Origin: an uncultured Aquimarina sp.
Lineage (GTDB): Bacteria; Bacteroidota; Bacteroidia; Flavobacteriales; Flavobacteriaceae
Direction of reading: 5' to 3'
Length of the DNA stretch: 64,000 nucleotides
NCBI GenBank assembly: GCA_947500505.1
Contig: CANMSL010000005.1
Span: forward strand, 1 to 64,000
The translations under genes were made by a program, and so were the position numbers. The notes below the pieces were generated by a model. The model was not told the origin of the DNA. It saw only the letters and a list, made by a program, of their open reading frames with translations, and searched no databases. Every line of letters starts with the position of its first letter. The first letter of the stretch is position 1. This document shows positions 54,965-63,996 of this stretch, one piece after another.

Positions 54965-55421
54965 ACCCGGGTTTTTTATAAACTACATAATTAAACCGAA
55001 GAATAAATATTAATAAAGGCGTAAACATATTGTAAATTAATATATGCATATAGGTTATTTCATAAATGAAAATAGTAGCAATTAGTAAAATACTGTAATT
55101 TATTAAGATTGCCCAAACCAACGAATCCAATCTGGTTTTTGAAATAAACTCATCTTCGATTTTTTCTTTTGAGAAACAAACTAATAAACCTCCAATGATA
55201 ACAAAGATCACTATGATTTCGTCTAAAATGTTATTCTCAATAATTCTTAAAAATCCATAGTTTTCTTTAAAGAAAGAATCATAATGGATTAATGAGATAA
55301 CATTTGTTTTTATTAGGTTTGATTCATAATCATTGATAGAAAGGAATATTCCAGCTACAATTCCCGTAATAAACAATATCCATCCGGGCTTTTTAAATTT
55401 GTTTGATAATAAATATTTCAT
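54954..55421 (-). CDS. Four-helix membrane protein paired with the XRE regulator
   Basis: This 155-residue protein has four hydrophobic helices (about 14-30, 65-82, 103-122 and 126-146). I do not recognise the family. The C-terminal gene overlap with the XRE regulator suggests translational coupling and a joint role, perhaps sensing an envelope or membrane condition. Confidence 0.75.
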   Translation of the reverse strand: MKYLLSNKFKKPGWILFITGIVAGIFLSINDYESNLIKTNVISLIHYDSFFKENYGFLRIIENNILDEIIVIFVIIGGLLVCFSKEKIEDEFISKTRLDSLVWAILINYSILLIATIFIYEITYMHILIYNMFTPLLIFILRFNYVVYKKPGYEE

Positions 55422-55530
55422 CTGTTCGATTTTTGATTAACTCTATAAATGTAAATAATTTTTTACTAAAAGTAAAGTTTATTTTACATTTTGTAAAATA
55501 GATCAGTATTTTTAATATTTTAAATCTTGA

Positions 55531-56511
55531 TCAGGTATACTGTAAATCGATTTTGTCTCTCACGGTATCCAACATTTTGATTAGTTGCCGACTTTTATCG
55601 AAAGACATTATAGTACTCTCGGTATTTCCTTGAGAAAGCATCTCTTGAACATGTGTAATTTCGAAACTATAGCCATTTGTTGCGACAGGAAACTCATAAA
55701 GCTTTTTGATTCCTTCTTTGGTAATTGTAACAGAAGAAGGTTCGTGAAACCTACTATTAATACAAATGGTTCCACTTTCTAACTCGATGATCGCTTCAGT
55801 ATTAGTTTTCTTAGTTATTGATGAATAAAGGGAAGCTTTAATATTATTTTTATAACTAAGTATCATTGTGCAATTTTCATCAATACCACGTTTATCAAAT
55901 GTAGCACTGGCTTCAATTTCATTAGGATATCCTATTATACTTAACGCTGCAAATAAAGGATAAATTCCTACATCCAATAAGCTTCCTCCACCAAGTTTTT
56001 TATTAAATACTCTGTTCTTAGGATCAAAGGGGCTTGCAAAACCAAAGTCTGCCTTTAGACTTTTAACCTCACCTAGATCCATAGATTGAATAACTTTTAA
56101 GGCATAATTGTAATGTGGTAAAAAATAGGTCCATAAAGCTTCCATTAAAAATGTTTTATTGCGTTTTGCTGTATTAATCATCTCCTCTACTTGTTTTCTA
56201 TTCATAGCAAAAGGTTTTTCACATAATACCGCTTTTTTATTATTAAGGCACATAAGCGTGTTTTCGTAATGAAAAACATGAGGTGTTGCAATGTATATAA
56301 CATCAACAGATGGATCAGCCGCTAGCTTTTGATATGTTCCATAAGAATTAGGGGAGTTATATATTTTCCCAAAATCTATTGCTTTTTTTTGATCCCTACT
56401 GGCTACTGCATATAAAGTGGCTTCCGGAATGTTCATAAGATCTTCCGCAAATTTATGTGCAATTTTACCGCAGCCTATAATTCCCCAATTGTAGTTTTTT
56501 TTCTGATTCAT
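55531..56511 (-). CDS. Gfo/Idh/MocA-family oxidoreductase
   Basis: This 326-residue NAD(P)-dependent oxidoreductase has an N-terminal Rossmann fold with WGIIGCGKIAHKFAEDL (9-25), the conserved CEKPFAMN (about 96-103), and an alpha/beta C-terminal domain. GGGSLLDVGIYPL is typical of the dihydrodiol dehydrogenase-like subgroup. The substrate is probably a sugar or cyclitol but cannot be named. It stands alone. Confidence 0.93.
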   Translation of the reverse strand: MNQKKNYNWGIIGCGKIAHKFAEDLMNIPEATLYAVASRDQKKAIDFGKIYNSPNSYGTYQKLAADPSVDVIYIATPHVFHYENTLMCLNNKKAVLCEKPFAMNRKQVEEMINTAKRNKTFLMEALWTYFLPHYNYALKVIQSMDLGEVKSLKADFGFASPFDPKNRVFNKKLGGGSLLDVGIYPLFAALSIIGYPNEIEASATFDKRGIDENCTMILSYKNNIKASLYSSITKKTNTEAIIELESGTICINSRFHEPSSVTITKEGIKKLYEFPVATNGYSFEITHVQEMLSQGNTESTIMSFDKSRQLIKMLDTVRDKIDLQYT

Positions 56512-56744
56512 TAATTTACTTTTTTAAAAAAGTTATAGAAGTGATATTTTTTGGTTTACCCTGCTGTTTTTAAGCTTGTTGTATTTATATTTTGAAAAAT
56601 TTGAAGGGAATAAGTATCATAATTTTAAAAAATGTTGAATTATTTGATATAAGTACAAAATAAGCATACTTGTTAGTAGTTTTTTTTGAGATGTTGGTTA
56701 TAATTCTTAAATTTAAAGAACTCACTTTTTAAAACCAAACCATT

Positions 56745-57077
56745 ATGGAAAATCGCACTGCCCCAAAAGAATCTTCAAGTCGTCAGCCACATACACTTCG
56801 ATTGAGTCGCATGAAAGATGAACTTTCTGCAATGTTAGCAGAATTACATTCATATAGGTGCGAGCCGTGTACTCCGGATATGCATAAGCAATTTCTGGAA
56901 TTGGATGATAACGGTCGTAGATTAAAACAAAAAATTAGTAAAGCAGCAGATTTATTAAAGAACTCTGTAAAGTTTACAAAAGAAATTGCGGATGAAGTAT
57001 TTGGAGTTATGAATAGATATCACAAGTTTCAAAAGAATTTATACTCTTATCGTTCTAAAGCAGTTGTGCATCATTAG
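56745..57077 (+). CDS. Conserved hypothetical small protein
   Basis: The protein has 110 residues: a polar Ser/Pro N-terminus (1-18), then helical segments with a pair of Cys in YRCEPCTP and a basic middle (NGRRLKQKISKAADLL). No signal peptide or membrane helix is present. Family unknown to me. It has its own terminator downstream, and the C-X2-C pair could bind metal or form a disulfide. Confidence 0.75.
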   Translation: MENRTAPKESSSRQPHTLRLSRMKDELSAMLAELHSYRCEPCTPDMHKQFLELDDNGRRLKQKISKAADLLKNSVKFTKEIADEVFGVMNRYHKFQKNLYSYRSKAVVHH

Positions 57078-57524
57078 TACAGCACCCTATCGATATAAAA
57101 TGATACTAAAACCTCAACTATTTTGTCGAGGTTTTTTCTTATCATTCTACGGATTATATCTTATATCCTGATTAAAATGTTAAACTTTGTAATGAGTATT
57201 GAAATTGCTAGATGATGATATGGTGAAACCATTTATTTCACGATAGTTTTAGTGGTGGGTATTTACCTGATGATATTGGCATAGGTTTTCTAAGGCGTGA
57301 TCTGAGTTTACTTTTATAACTATTGCATATTTAGTTTTATAATTATTTTAGAATACCCTTAATTTTATTTAGCGAAAAAGCAAGTCAAAATTTCTATGAT
57401 AAAACCTGGGAGAAATAAGTGGTTTATTGTTGCTGAGCTGTTTGTAATTCTTATATTTGAAAACTTAAAATTGCACATATCATTTATGAATGATTTGTCG
57501 TACTAAAAAAACATTATAGAGCGA
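57078..57524. other. Intergenic region: one terminator, otherwise nothing seen
   Basis: Besides the terminator at 57108-57138, this 447-base gap shows no open frame of note, no repeat and no clear promoter. It is strongly AT-rich. Confidence 0.5.
57108..57138 (+). terminator. Terminator after the 110-residue protein gene
   Basis: AAAACCTC and GAGGTTTT form a stem with a 12-base loop, followed by T. It lies 31 bases after the stop at 57077. Confidence 0.85.
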
Positions 57525-58271
57525 ATGAATCTCTTACAAGGTAAAACTGCCATTATCACAGGCGCTACTCGTGGTATTGGTAAAGGAATAGCACAAGTTT
57601 TTGCAAAACAAGGAGCTAATGTTGCATTTACGTATAGTTCATCTGTTGATGCAGCTAAGGAGTTAGAAAAGGAATTAAATAATTTAGGTGTTCAGGCGAA
57701 AGCTTATCAAAGTAATGCTGCTAATTTTGAGGAATCAGAAAGTTTAGTAAAAGACGTTCTGGAGACTTTCGGAAGCATAGATGTGCTGGTTAATAACGCA
57801 GGTATTACCAAGGATAATTTGTTAATGAGAATGAGTGAGGAAGATTTTGACACCGTCATCGAAGTCAACCTGAAGAGTGTGTTTAATATGACCAAAGCAG
57901 TTCAGAGAACGATGCTTAAACAACGTAACGGAAGTATAATCAATATGAGTTCTGTCGTTGGAGTTAAAGGTAATGCTGGCCAGGCTAATTATGCCGCATC
58001 TAAAGCCGGGATCATTGGTTTTTCTAAGTCTGTTGCTTTAGAATTAGGTTCCAGAAACATACGAAGCAATGTGATCGCTCCAGGTTTTATTGAGACCGAA
58101 ATGACAGGGAAATTAGACGAGAAAGTTGTAGACGAATGGAGAAAAGCGATACCGTTAAAAAGAGGTGGAGCTCCAGAAGATATTGCCAATGCTTGTTTGT
58201 TTTTGGCTAGTGACCTAAGTTCTTACGTTACAGGACAAGTGCTTCATGTTGATGGAGGAATGCTAACCTAA
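57525..58271 (+). CDS. fabG: 3-oxoacyl-[ACP] reductase
   Basis: This 248-residue SDR is the best FabG candidate in the window: TGATRGIGKGIAQVF (12-26), NNAGITKDNLLMRMSEEDFD, the Ser in NMSSVVG, YAASK (about 152-156) and YVTGQVLHVDGGM. It reduces 3-oxoacyl-ACP in fatty-acid elongation. The segment with TKDNLLMRM is highly typical of true FabG proteins, unlike the cluster SDRs at 25670-34826. It is followed by membrane protein genes of other function. Confidence 0.93.
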   Translation: MNLLQGKTAIITGATRGIGKGIAQVFAKQGANVAFTYSSSVDAAKELEKELNNLGVQAKAYQSNAANFEESESLVKDVLETFGSIDVLVNNAGITKDNLLMRMSEEDFDTVIEVNLKSVFNMTKAVQRTMLKQRNGSIINMSSVVGVKGNAGQANYAASKAGIIGFSKSVALELGSRNIRSNVIAPGFIETEMTGKLDEKVVDEWRKAIPLKRGGAPEDIANACLFLASDLSSYVTGQVLHVDGGMLT

Positions 58272-58427
58272 AATTAAATACTAGAATCAAGGCTAGCGGT
58301 TTTTGATTAGTTTTCTAATAAGTTTAAGATTTTTTTAATTAAATGTGATTATTTTTCAGGTTTCTAATTCGCAAAACGAGTTAAATATTGAAAATTGTAA
58401 ATAACACCTGAATTGTAATTAACAAGA

Positions 58428-60458
58428 ATGCAGACACATAATATAGGTTTGATCGTAGCGGCTGGAATAATTGCATTAATTATTGCGCTGTTTCAATATA
58501 CATATAAAGCAAAGAATAGAACCAAAAAAAATCTACTCTTTGCTTTTTTGCGTTTCCTTATTGTTTTTGCGCTATTGGTTTTATTGATTAACCCTACTTT
58601 TCGAAAGAACACGTATTATACGGAAAAACCAACGTTAGTAGTGGCGGTTGATAACTCATCTTCTATAAAACACCTTAATCAGGATCAATCTGTATCTCAG
58701 TTTATAAGTAATATCCAGAAAAGTGATGATCTTAAGGAACGTTTTGATATAAAGTATTATTCTTTTGCAGACGATCTAAATGATAGCTTAAATTTGAAAT
58801 TTGACCAAAAGCAAACTAATATCTCTAAGGCATTAGAAAACTTAGATCAGATTTATAAAAGTACCAATGCACCAACAATCTTAGTTACTGATGGTAATCA
58901 AACATATGGAAGAGACTACCAATATAGTAGTAGCACGTATAAACAACAGATATTTCCTATCATTACGGGAGACACTACCAAAGTAACTGATACTAAAATT
59001 CAACAATTAAATGTAAATCGTTATGCATACCTTAAGAATAAGTTTCCCATTGAGGTTATTCTTACCTATTCTGGAACCAAAAATATTGATACAAGATTCG
59101 AGGTTACCTCGGGTAAGAATACAGTTTATTCACAAAGTATTTCTTTTTCTGAAGAGCGTAATTCTCAAGTTGTTAATTTCACCCTAGCTGCAAATATTGC
59201 GGGAGTATTAAAGTACAAAGCAACATTGATTCCTTTAGAAAACGAAAAAAACATTGTCAATAATAGTAAAAGTTTTGCTGTAGAGGTAATTGATCAAAAA
59301 ACAAATGTTTTATTAGTTAGTGAACTTACTCATCCGGACTTAGGGGCTATTAAAAAAAGCATCGAGAGTAATGAGCGTAGAAGCCTTACCATTATTAATC
59401 CCTCTCTAGTGAACGATATTGAAGATTACCAACTGATTATAGTGTATCAGCCTAATACCAGGTTCAGAGGTGTTTACGAAAAGTTGAAAAATTCTCGAAA
59501 AAACTATTTTACAATAACAGGAGCTAAAACGGATTGGGTGTTTCTTAATAAAATACAGGATAAATACCGACAGGAAATTACAAGGCAAACTGAATATTAC
59601 TTACCAAAATTTAATTCTAATTACGGAACATTTCTGTTAGAAGATATCGGTTTCGAAGAGTATCCGCCACTGATAGGTACTTTTGGAGAAGTCAATATGA
59701 ATTCTTCTTATGATGTTCTATTACAAAGAAATATTGACAATATTACTACAGAAGATCCATTGTTGGCAACAATAGAACAAGACGGAATTAGAGAAGCGGT
59801 CTTATTCGGAGAAGGTATATGGAGATGGCGTGCACAGAATTATTTGGACACTAAGACTTTCAAAAGTTTTGATGATTTTTTCGGAAAAATAGTACAGTAT
59901 TTAGCATCGAACAAACGAAAAAGTAGATTGAATACGATTTCAGAATCTTTCTATTATGGCAATGCCAGCATCATTATTAAAGCAGAATATTTTACCAAAA
60001 ACTATGAATTTGATAGAAGAGGAAGTCTTAATATAGTTGTTAAAAATAAAGAAACCGAAGCATCCCAGACGATCCCGATGTTACTAAAAAATAATTCCTA
60101 TGAAGCAGACCTTAGTAGTTTAGCTTCTGGTAATTATGACTTTACGGTCACGGTTACAGGAGAGAATATATCCCGTTCCGGAAGTTTTAGTATCCTGGAT
60201 TATGACGTGGAACAACAATTACTCATTGCAGATGTAACAAAACTGAAGCAAGTAGCGACTAATACCAATGGAAAGGCTTATTTTATAAATCAAAAAGATA
60301 TTCTAATTAAAGATTTAATAGAAGACCAGAGGTATCTTGCAATCCAGAAAAGCAAGGAAAATATCGTATCTTTAATAGACTGGAAATATCTTTTAATGAT
60401 AATCATAATCTTACTTAGTTTTGAGTGGTTTATGAGAAAATATAATGGGCTTATTTAA
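58428..60458 (+). CDS. Membrane-anchored VWA-like protein
   Basis: This 676-residue protein has two N-terminal membrane helices (about 7-24 and 38-56), a VWA-like domain starting at PTLVVAVDNSSSI with the MIDAS DxSxS residues D-N-S-S-S, a TILVTDGNQTYG strand, a long periplasmic part with Ig-like beta segments, and a final helix (about 652-668). It is probably an inner-membrane organiser of a complex, as seen in BatA-like systems, but no gene for a MoxR ATPase is adjacent. The next gene is a band-7 protein. Confidence 0.85.
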   Translation: MQTHNIGLIVAAGIIALIIALFQYTYKAKNRTKKNLLFAFLRFLIVFALLVLLINPTFRKNTYYTEKPTLVVAVDNSSSIKHLNQDQSVSQFISNIQKSDDLKERFDIKYYSFADDLNDSLNLKFDQKQTNISKALENLDQIYKSTNAPTILVTDGNQTYGRDYQYSSSTYKQQIFPIITGDTTKVTDTKIQQLNVNRYAYLKNKFPIEVILTYSGTKNIDTRFEVTSGKNTVYSQSISFSEERNSQVVNFTLAANIAGVLKYKATLIPLENEKNIVNNSKSFAVEVIDQKTNVLLVSELTHPDLGAIKKSIESNERRSLTIINPSLVNDIEDYQLIIVYQPNTRFRGVYEKLKNSRKNYFTITGAKTDWVFLNKIQDKYRQEITRQTEYYLPKFNSNYGTFLLEDIGFEEYPPLIGTFGEVNMNSSYDVLLQRNIDNITTEDPLLATIEQDGIREAVLFGEGIWRWRAQNYLDTKTFKSFDDFFGKIVQYLASNKRKSRLNTISESFYYGNASIIIKAEYFTKNYEFDRRGSLNIVVKNKETEASQTIPMLLKNNSYEADLSSLASGNYDFTVTVTGENISRSGSFSILDYDVEQQLLIADVTKLKQVATNTNGKAYFINQKDILIKDLIEDQRYLAIQKSKENIVSLIDWKYLLMIIIILLSFEWFMRKYNGLI

Positions 60459-60480
60459 AATTTAAAACTAAACATTTATC

Positions 60481-61296
60481 ATGGAAAAATTACCTAAAAT
60501 AGGATTACCTATTCTTATTATTGTAGTACTTGTAATCGTATTTATTTCGAAGTCTACTGTCACTATTGGCTCAGGAGAAGCCGGTGTATTATATAAAACG
60601 TTTGGAGGCGGAGTTGTAACCGATGAACCACCGCTGGGAGAAGGTTTTCACCTAGTGCTGCCTTGGGATAAAGTGATTGTATATGAAGTAAGACAACAAG
60701 AAGTTTTTGAGAAAATGCAAGTGCTTTCTTCTAATGGTCTTGAGATTAAATTAGATGCTTCTGCTTGGTTTCAGCCACAGTATGAAAAATTAGGATTGTT
60801 ACATCAGGAAAAAGGAGAAAATTACGTACAAAGAATATTATTACCTACCATACGCTCAGCTGCGCGTAGTGTAGTAGGAAGATATACACCAGAGCAATTA
60901 TACTCTAGTAAAAGAGATGTTATTCAGAAAGAGATTTATGAAGAAACGAGGAAAATTGTGGGAGATCAGTATGTGCAACTTAATGAAGTATTAGTACGTG
61001 ATGTAACCTTGCCACCTACAATTAAAGAAGCTATTGAGCGTAAATTGAAGCAAGAACAGGAGTCTTTAGAGTATGAATTTAAATTAACAAAGGCGCAAAA
61101 AGAAGCAGAAAGACAAAAAATTGATGCAGAAGGTAAAGCTGTGGCTAACCAAATCCTTAGCGCATCCTTAACTGATAAGATTTTAAAAGAAAAAGGAATT
61201 CAAGCCACTTTAGAATTGGCAAAATCTTCAAATGCTAAAGTAGTAATTGTTGGTTCCGGAAAAGATGGAATGCCGTTGATCCTAGGAAATCAGTAA
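60481..61296 (+). CDS. Prohibitin / band-7 (SPFH) family protein
   Basis: This 271-residue protein has one N-terminal membrane anchor (about 7-24) and an SPFH domain: GEAGVLYKTFGGG, GFHLVLPWDKVIVYEVRQQ and the YTPEQLYSSKRDVIQKEI block. A coiled-coil region (about 190-235) with KLTKAQKEAERQKIDAEG follows. Prohibitin-like rings organise inner-membrane microdomains and protect membrane proteins. It is 22 bases after the VWA gene, so the two are probably co-transcribed. Confidence 0.95.
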   Translation: MEKLPKIGLPILIIVVLVIVFISKSTVTIGSGEAGVLYKTFGGGVVTDEPPLGEGFHLVLPWDKVIVYEVRQQEVFEKMQVLSSNGLEIKLDASAWFQPQYEKLGLLHQEKGENYVQRILLPTIRSAARSVVGRYTPEQLYSSKRDVIQKEIYEETRKIVGDQYVQLNEVLVRDVTLPPTIKEAIERKLKQEQESLEYEFKLTKAQKEAERQKIDAEGKAVANQILSASLTDKILKEKGIQATLELAKSSNAKVVIVGSGKDGMPLILGNQ

Positions 61297-61326
61297 AAGA
61301 ATAAATACACGAACTGTGCTTTATAA

Positions 61327-61364
61327 AAGAACCATCATGCAATATTGTATGATGGTTCTTTTTT
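61327..61364 (+). terminator. Terminator after the band-7 gene
   Basis: AAGAACCATCAT and ATGATGGTTCTT pair perfectly over 12 bases with a 10-base loop, followed by T. Confidence 0.92.
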
Positions 61365-61422
61365 CCGGGTATATGTAACAATTTGACTAAAACTTATACC
61401 AATAATAAAAGACATTGAAACT

Positions 61423-61602
61423 ATGAATTACATTTTTGTTTTATTAGCAAGTTTTGCAGGTTTTCTTACGGTAAATAATGAAAAGGATACAAAAAGAAAA
61501 AACTTTTTAATTTTAATTTATGCATCCTTGATAGGGATAGCTCTGCTATTTTCTTTTGGTGAATTTATAGGTCAATTTATTTATAGGGTCGAAAATTTAT
61601 AA
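61423..61602 (+). CDS. Small two-helix membrane protein (59 residues)
   Basis: The frame runs from an ATG at 61423 to TAA at 61602. Two hydrophobic segments (about 3-16 and 28-50) surround a basic linker NNEKDTKRKN. The stop is 3 bases before the next gene's ATG, so translation of the two is likely coupled. No family is recognised. This short gene is easily missed but has good context. Confidence 0.65.
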   Translation: MNYIFVLLASFAGFLTVNNEKDTKRKNFLILIYASLIGIALLFSFGEFIGQFIYRVENL

Positions 61603-61605
61603 CTC

Positions 61606-62232
61606 ATGAAAAGGATAGAACCATATAAAAAAATAGAAGAGGCTTTAGAAGCTTTGGATAATGGAGGAAGATTTTATAATATTCTAACCAAGGCTGATGA
61701 TGGAATCATTTCTCCGGCAGAATTAGGAAAAGTGGCAGGCCTCTTTGGGGATAAGCAAGAGATGATACTTTTTTTAGACTTAGCAACCTCAGAACTTAAT
61801 GATGATGCGAGAAGTCAATTAATTACTACATTATCTAGTAACCTACAATCCTTATATTATAAATATACCGCAAAAGAATTGCTGCCATCTCAAGTTAATG
61901 ATCAAGTAACGTTATCCTCTAATATCATAATCAAGGGTATTCCTAAAAAGCTCTCCTCGCAATCTAATTTTAATGGATTTATTATGATACCAATAGTAAC
62001 AGGTGGAATTACTACATTTTCTATGATTCCTATAATCGATACCTATGATGTTTATGAAATAGCCCAGGAAGAATCGTCAGAGACGGTTATCATCGCCCAC
62101 GCAAAAGGTTCTCATAAACTACCGGAAAAATGTATAAAAGTGGCGGGAGTTATAAAAGAACTTAAGTCTAAAAAGAATAAAAAAACAATCTCAAAGAGGT
62201 ATTTGGAAGCTGTTTATTATATAGATGCATAA
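61606..62232 (+). CDS. Hypothetical protein of 208 residues
   Basis: I do not recognise a family. The N-terminus has an EF-like or spectrin-like helical stretch (KIEEALEALDNGGRFYNILTKADDG). The middle (about 100-175) is beta-rich (SSNIIIKGIPKKL, GFIMIPIVTGGITTF), and the C-terminus is basic and helical. No signal peptide or membrane helix is present. It follows the 59-residue membrane protein gene at 3 bases and may work with it. Confidence 0.78.
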   Translation: MKRIEPYKKIEEALEALDNGGRFYNILTKADDGIISPAELGKVAGLFGDKQEMILFLDLATSELNDDARSQLITTLSSNLQSLYYKYTAKELLPSQVNDQVTLSSNIIIKGIPKKLSSQSNFNGFIMIPIVTGGITTFSMIPIIDTYDVYEIAQEESSETVIIAHAKGSHKLPEKCIKVAGVIKELKSKKNKKTISKRYLEAVYYIDA

Positions 62233-62275
62233 TTACTTTTATCTGGTTTTAATAATTTTTTAAAAATTAGTGTAG

Positions 62276-62782
62276 TTATTGCTTTTTTAAATTTTCTGCC
62301 TGTGCAGTCCAGTTATCACGCTCGATACGACCAGGAAAAAATTGTATTAATTCGGTAACCGTATAGATATCTTCTTTCTTAAATCTACTTATTTGATCAA
62401 AAGTATATATCCCAATACTGTTTAGCTTTTGCTCTATAAAAGGTCCAACACCGCTTATCTGTTTAAGATCGTCTTTCTCCGATGCATCCGCTTTACCGAA
62501 GCTATCAAAATTCAGTCTTAGTTTTCCAGTATCATCAGGTTGCATCTTAGCTTCGCCAGATTCAATTGATTTTAATGTGTTTTCCTTTTCACTGGAAAAA
62601 GTTGTATTGGCTTTCTGGAACTTACTATTTCTTAATTTTTCCTTTTCTCTAAGACATTGATTCAGTTTTTCCTGGTACTTGTTTTTAAGGCTCCACTTTG
62701 ATAAAAACCATCCTAAAAAGAATGCAATTACTAATAACAAAAAAAGACACCACCAGTTTGCTTCGGTTAAAAAATCTAACAT
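62276..62782 (-). CDS. Membrane-anchored protein with C-terminal helix-hairpin-helix-like domain
   Basis: This 168-residue protein has one N-terminal membrane helix (about 10-26), a charged linker with coiled-coil character (30-90), and a C-terminal domain of about 60 residues with DLKQISGVGPFIEQKLNSIG and IQFFPGRIERDNW. That domain resembles helix-hairpin-helix segments found in NuoE-like or L21-associated proteins of Bacteroidota. It lies 12 bases after the OmpA-family gene, in one operon. Confidence 0.8.
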   Translation of the reverse strand: MLDFLTEANWWCLFLLLVIAFFLGWFLSKWSLKNKYQEKLNQCLREKEKLRNSKFQKANTTFSSEKENTLKSIESGEAKMQPDDTGKLRLNFDSFGKADASEKDDLKQISGVGPFIEQKLNSIGIYTFDQISRFKKEDIYTVTELIQFFPGRIERDNWTAQAENLKKQ

Positions 62783-62794
62783 AGTTGTAGTTAT

Positions 62795-63709
62795 TTAGTT
62801 TACAATTATTTCTATTCTTCTGTTTTTTGACCTGTTTTCTTCAGTGTCGTTAGGAGCAACCGGTCTTGATTCTCCTTTAGATTTTGCTGTGATCTTTTCA
62901 GGGGCAATGCCTCGTGAAGCAAGATAATTTCTTACATTTTCAGCTCTTTTTAGACCAATAGATTGATTAGCATTTGCATCACCTACATCATCTGTATGCC
63001 CTGTAATATGAACAGTCTTGTCAGGATATTTTATTAAATAATTTTTTAACTCCGATGCATAATTTGTTAAAGTAGCATCAGGTTTAAAATCTTTAGATCC
63101 AAAATCTGAGTACAAGGTTTTATTGGCAATACCTTTTTCCACCTCCTTTAATCTTGATTTATTTATCTTTTCGAAATGTAGAAGAATACCTCCGGTATAA
63201 TTACCATTTTTATCATAATCGTATGCATGTAGTTTGGCTTTGGTAACAACACGATCGGCGTTTATACCAGCTTTTACTAAAAGATCCTTTATGAAATTTG
63301 CTCTAGAGATTCCTATTAGTGAATCTGTTTTACGTTCTTCTGCAGTTTCATAGCCAGAAATAATTAATTCCTGATCTTGATGCTGACCTAGATATTTAGC
63401 AATCTCATTTTCAAAACCTCTTACACCATTAGGTATGTATACATCAGCGTTGGAATTGTTAATTCTTAAATTTTCAGGATATCTAAATGCATCAATATTT
63501 TGATTATCCTTAGCATAAAGCCCGTGAGCCCTTGACAGGCTATCCTCATAAGCTTTTCTAGCTTTTGCTTCCGCTTCCGGGTCAAATGATTCTTCTACTA
63601 TTGAAGATTCTTTATTTCTATCTCCCAGACACCAATTACATGAGTAGTACCACCGCATTCCCAGCAAAGCAAATAAGATAAAAATAAGAAAAGAGATCAA
63701 TTTTTTCAT
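62795..63709 (-). CDS. OmpA-family protein
   Basis: This 304-residue envelope protein has a signal anchor (about 1-20), a first OmpA-like segment (about 85-180), and a C-terminal OmpA domain (about 205-304) with the peptidoglycan-binding pattern HITGHTDDVGDANANQ, LKRAENVRNYLASRG and the final NRRIEIIV. The domain binds peptidoglycan and links the envelope to the wall. The first half looks like a degenerate second OmpA domain. It forms an operon with the following helix-hairpin-helix protein gene. Confidence 0.93.
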   Translation of the reverse strand: MKKLISFLIFILFALLGMRWYYSCNWCLGDRNKESSIVEESFDPEAEAKARKAYEDSLSRAHGLYAKDNQNIDAFRYPENLRINNSNADVYIPNGVRGFENEIAKYLGQHQDQELIISGYETAEERKTDSLIGISRANFIKDLLVKAGINADRVVTKAKLHAYDYDKNGNYTGGILLHFEKINKSRLKEVEKGIANKTLYSDFGSKDFKPDATLTNYASELKNYLIKYPDKTVHITGHTDDVGDANANQSIGLKRAENVRNYLASRGIAPEKITAKSKGESRPVAPNDTEENRSKNRRIEIIVN

Positions 63710-63874
63710 ATGTTAGTGATTAGTGTTGTCTCTTAAAGTTATAAAAATGTTTTAATTAAATTATTACGGTAGAGCGATTTATATTTTGAAATAAGGTGAA
63801 TAACAAAAATTTAAGCTGAAATACATTTCAGAAAAAAATATTTTTTATAAATTCGCACAGTATTGAAAAAAACA

Positions 63875-63931
63875 ATGAGCAATATCCTTTTACATCATCA
63901 TCATTCTTACATTTCCGCCCAGGCGTGGTAA
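63875..63931 (+). CDS. Histidine-rich leader peptide (his operon)
   Basis: An 18-codon frame encodes MSNILLHHHHSYISAQAW, with four consecutive His codons (all CAT), immediately before a strong terminator. This is the classical layout of transcription attenuation controlled by His-tRNA. A histidine biosynthesis gene such as hisG is expected just right of the window but cannot be seen. The nearby TAAATTCG at 63847 is a weak -7 candidate. Confidence 0.8.
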   Translation: MSNILLHHHHSYISAQAW

Positions 63932-63963
63932 GTTGATATGTGTATAAGTAAATCATATATAAT

Positions 63964-63996
63964 AACCCGTTTGAGCATTTTCAAACGGGTTTTTTA
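63964..63996 (+). terminator. Attenuator terminator of the his leader
   Basis: AACCCGTTTGA and TCAAACGGGTT form an 11-base perfect stem with a 6-base loop, followed by T. It lies 32 bases after the leader stop codon. An alternative anti-terminator pairing is not obvious by eye. Confidence 0.85.

Noticed and set aside
54764..55421. Toxin-antitoxin pair
   Set aside because: The small XRE protein pairs with a multi-helix membrane protein, not a recognised toxin fold, so regulation or sensing is more likely.
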